The position numbers were made by a program, and so were the translations under genes. 5,513 bases of DNA from an uncultured Megasphaera sp. (GTDB lineage: Bacteria; Bacillota; Negativicutes; Veillonellales; Megasphaeraceae), in contig URLP01000114.1 in the NCBI GenBank assembly GCA_900548635.1, positions 1 to 5,513 of the forward strand, written 5' to 3'. Below the pieces are notes generated by a model. The model did no database searches. It had not been told where the DNA came from and worked only from the letters and a program-made list of their open reading frames with translations. Below are positions 5,491 to 5,513 of this stretch, in pieces; within the stretch, counting starts at the first letter, position 1; the number at the start of each line of letters is the position of its first letter.

Positions 5491-5513
5491 TACACAGTCC
5501 CTCGAAATCGAAG
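5359..5513 (-). mobile_element. Right end of an IS200/IS605-family element (partial, continues beyond the window)
   Basis: On the minus strand a hairpin of 10 bp with a 4-base loop (5366-5375 with 5380-5389, CTCCCGCTT stem) is preceded directly by GAAT (5389-5392) and followed after three bases by TCAA (5359-5362). GAAT and TCAA are the right-end guide and cleavage tetranucleotides known for IS608, and a subterminal hairpin without terminal inverted repeats is the hallmark of this family. No T-tract follows, so it is not a terminator. The element would end at TCAA, and any tnpA or tnpB would lie to the right of the window. No transposase residues can be read with confidence in the visible part. 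Confidence 0.62.

Noticed and set aside
5450..5511. Open minus-strand frame to the right edge (ends ...LRIRIS, stop at 5450-5452) as the tnpB C-terminus
   Set aside because: About 20 residues without the zinc-finger or RuvC motifs of TnpB; too short and unrecognisable to support a coding call.

Overview
The window looks like a chromosomal sulfate/cysteine assimilation locus of a low-to-moderate GC Gram-positive-type (Firmicutes/Bacillota) anaerobe. My best guess is a Negativicute close to Megasphaera. That rests on strong AGGAGG-type ribosome binding sites before every gene, an S-box (SAM-I) riboswitch with an intrinsic terminator, an assimilatory AprA-like start after cysA, and the overall flavour of the proteins. 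The taxonomic guess is an inference and was not tested by any search.

All genes lie on the minus strand and read right to left as one tight operon. In order of transcription they are: promoter region (about 5055-5231), SAM-I riboswitch aptamer (4959-5053), intrinsic terminator (4899-4935), cysK (cysteine synthase), cysP/sbp (sulfate-binding lipoprotein), cysT (permease, broken by an in-frame amber stop), cysW (second permease), cysA (ATPase), and the first 19 codons of a FAD/NAD-binding protein, probably an AprA-type adenylylsulfate reductase subunit. Gaps between genes are 12 to 41 bp and hold no terminator, so the riboswitch probably governs the whole set: sulfate import, then presumably reduction of activated sulfate, then capture of sulfide on O-acetylserine by CysK. 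High SAM (sulfur sufficiency) would stop transcription before cysK.

The upstream region (5054-5340) is AT-rich and non-coding. It holds one near-consensus sigma-A promoter, a weaker second promoter placed exactly so that its transcript begins at the aptamer, three copies of a TGTACA palindrome, and a direct repeat plus a palindrome of unknown role. From 5359 to the right edge the minus strand carries what looks like the right end of an IS200/IS605-family element. A subterminal hairpin is flanked by GAAT and TCAA tetranucleotides, and it is preceded by a set of nested stems with a possible pseudoknot that resembles a TnpB omega-RNA scaffold. Any tnpB gene would lie outside the window.

The two points most worth checking are the single-base nonsense codon in cysT, which sits exactly in the conserved EAA loop and should disable the importer unless it is bypassed, and the omega-RNA-like element end next to the operon promoter.
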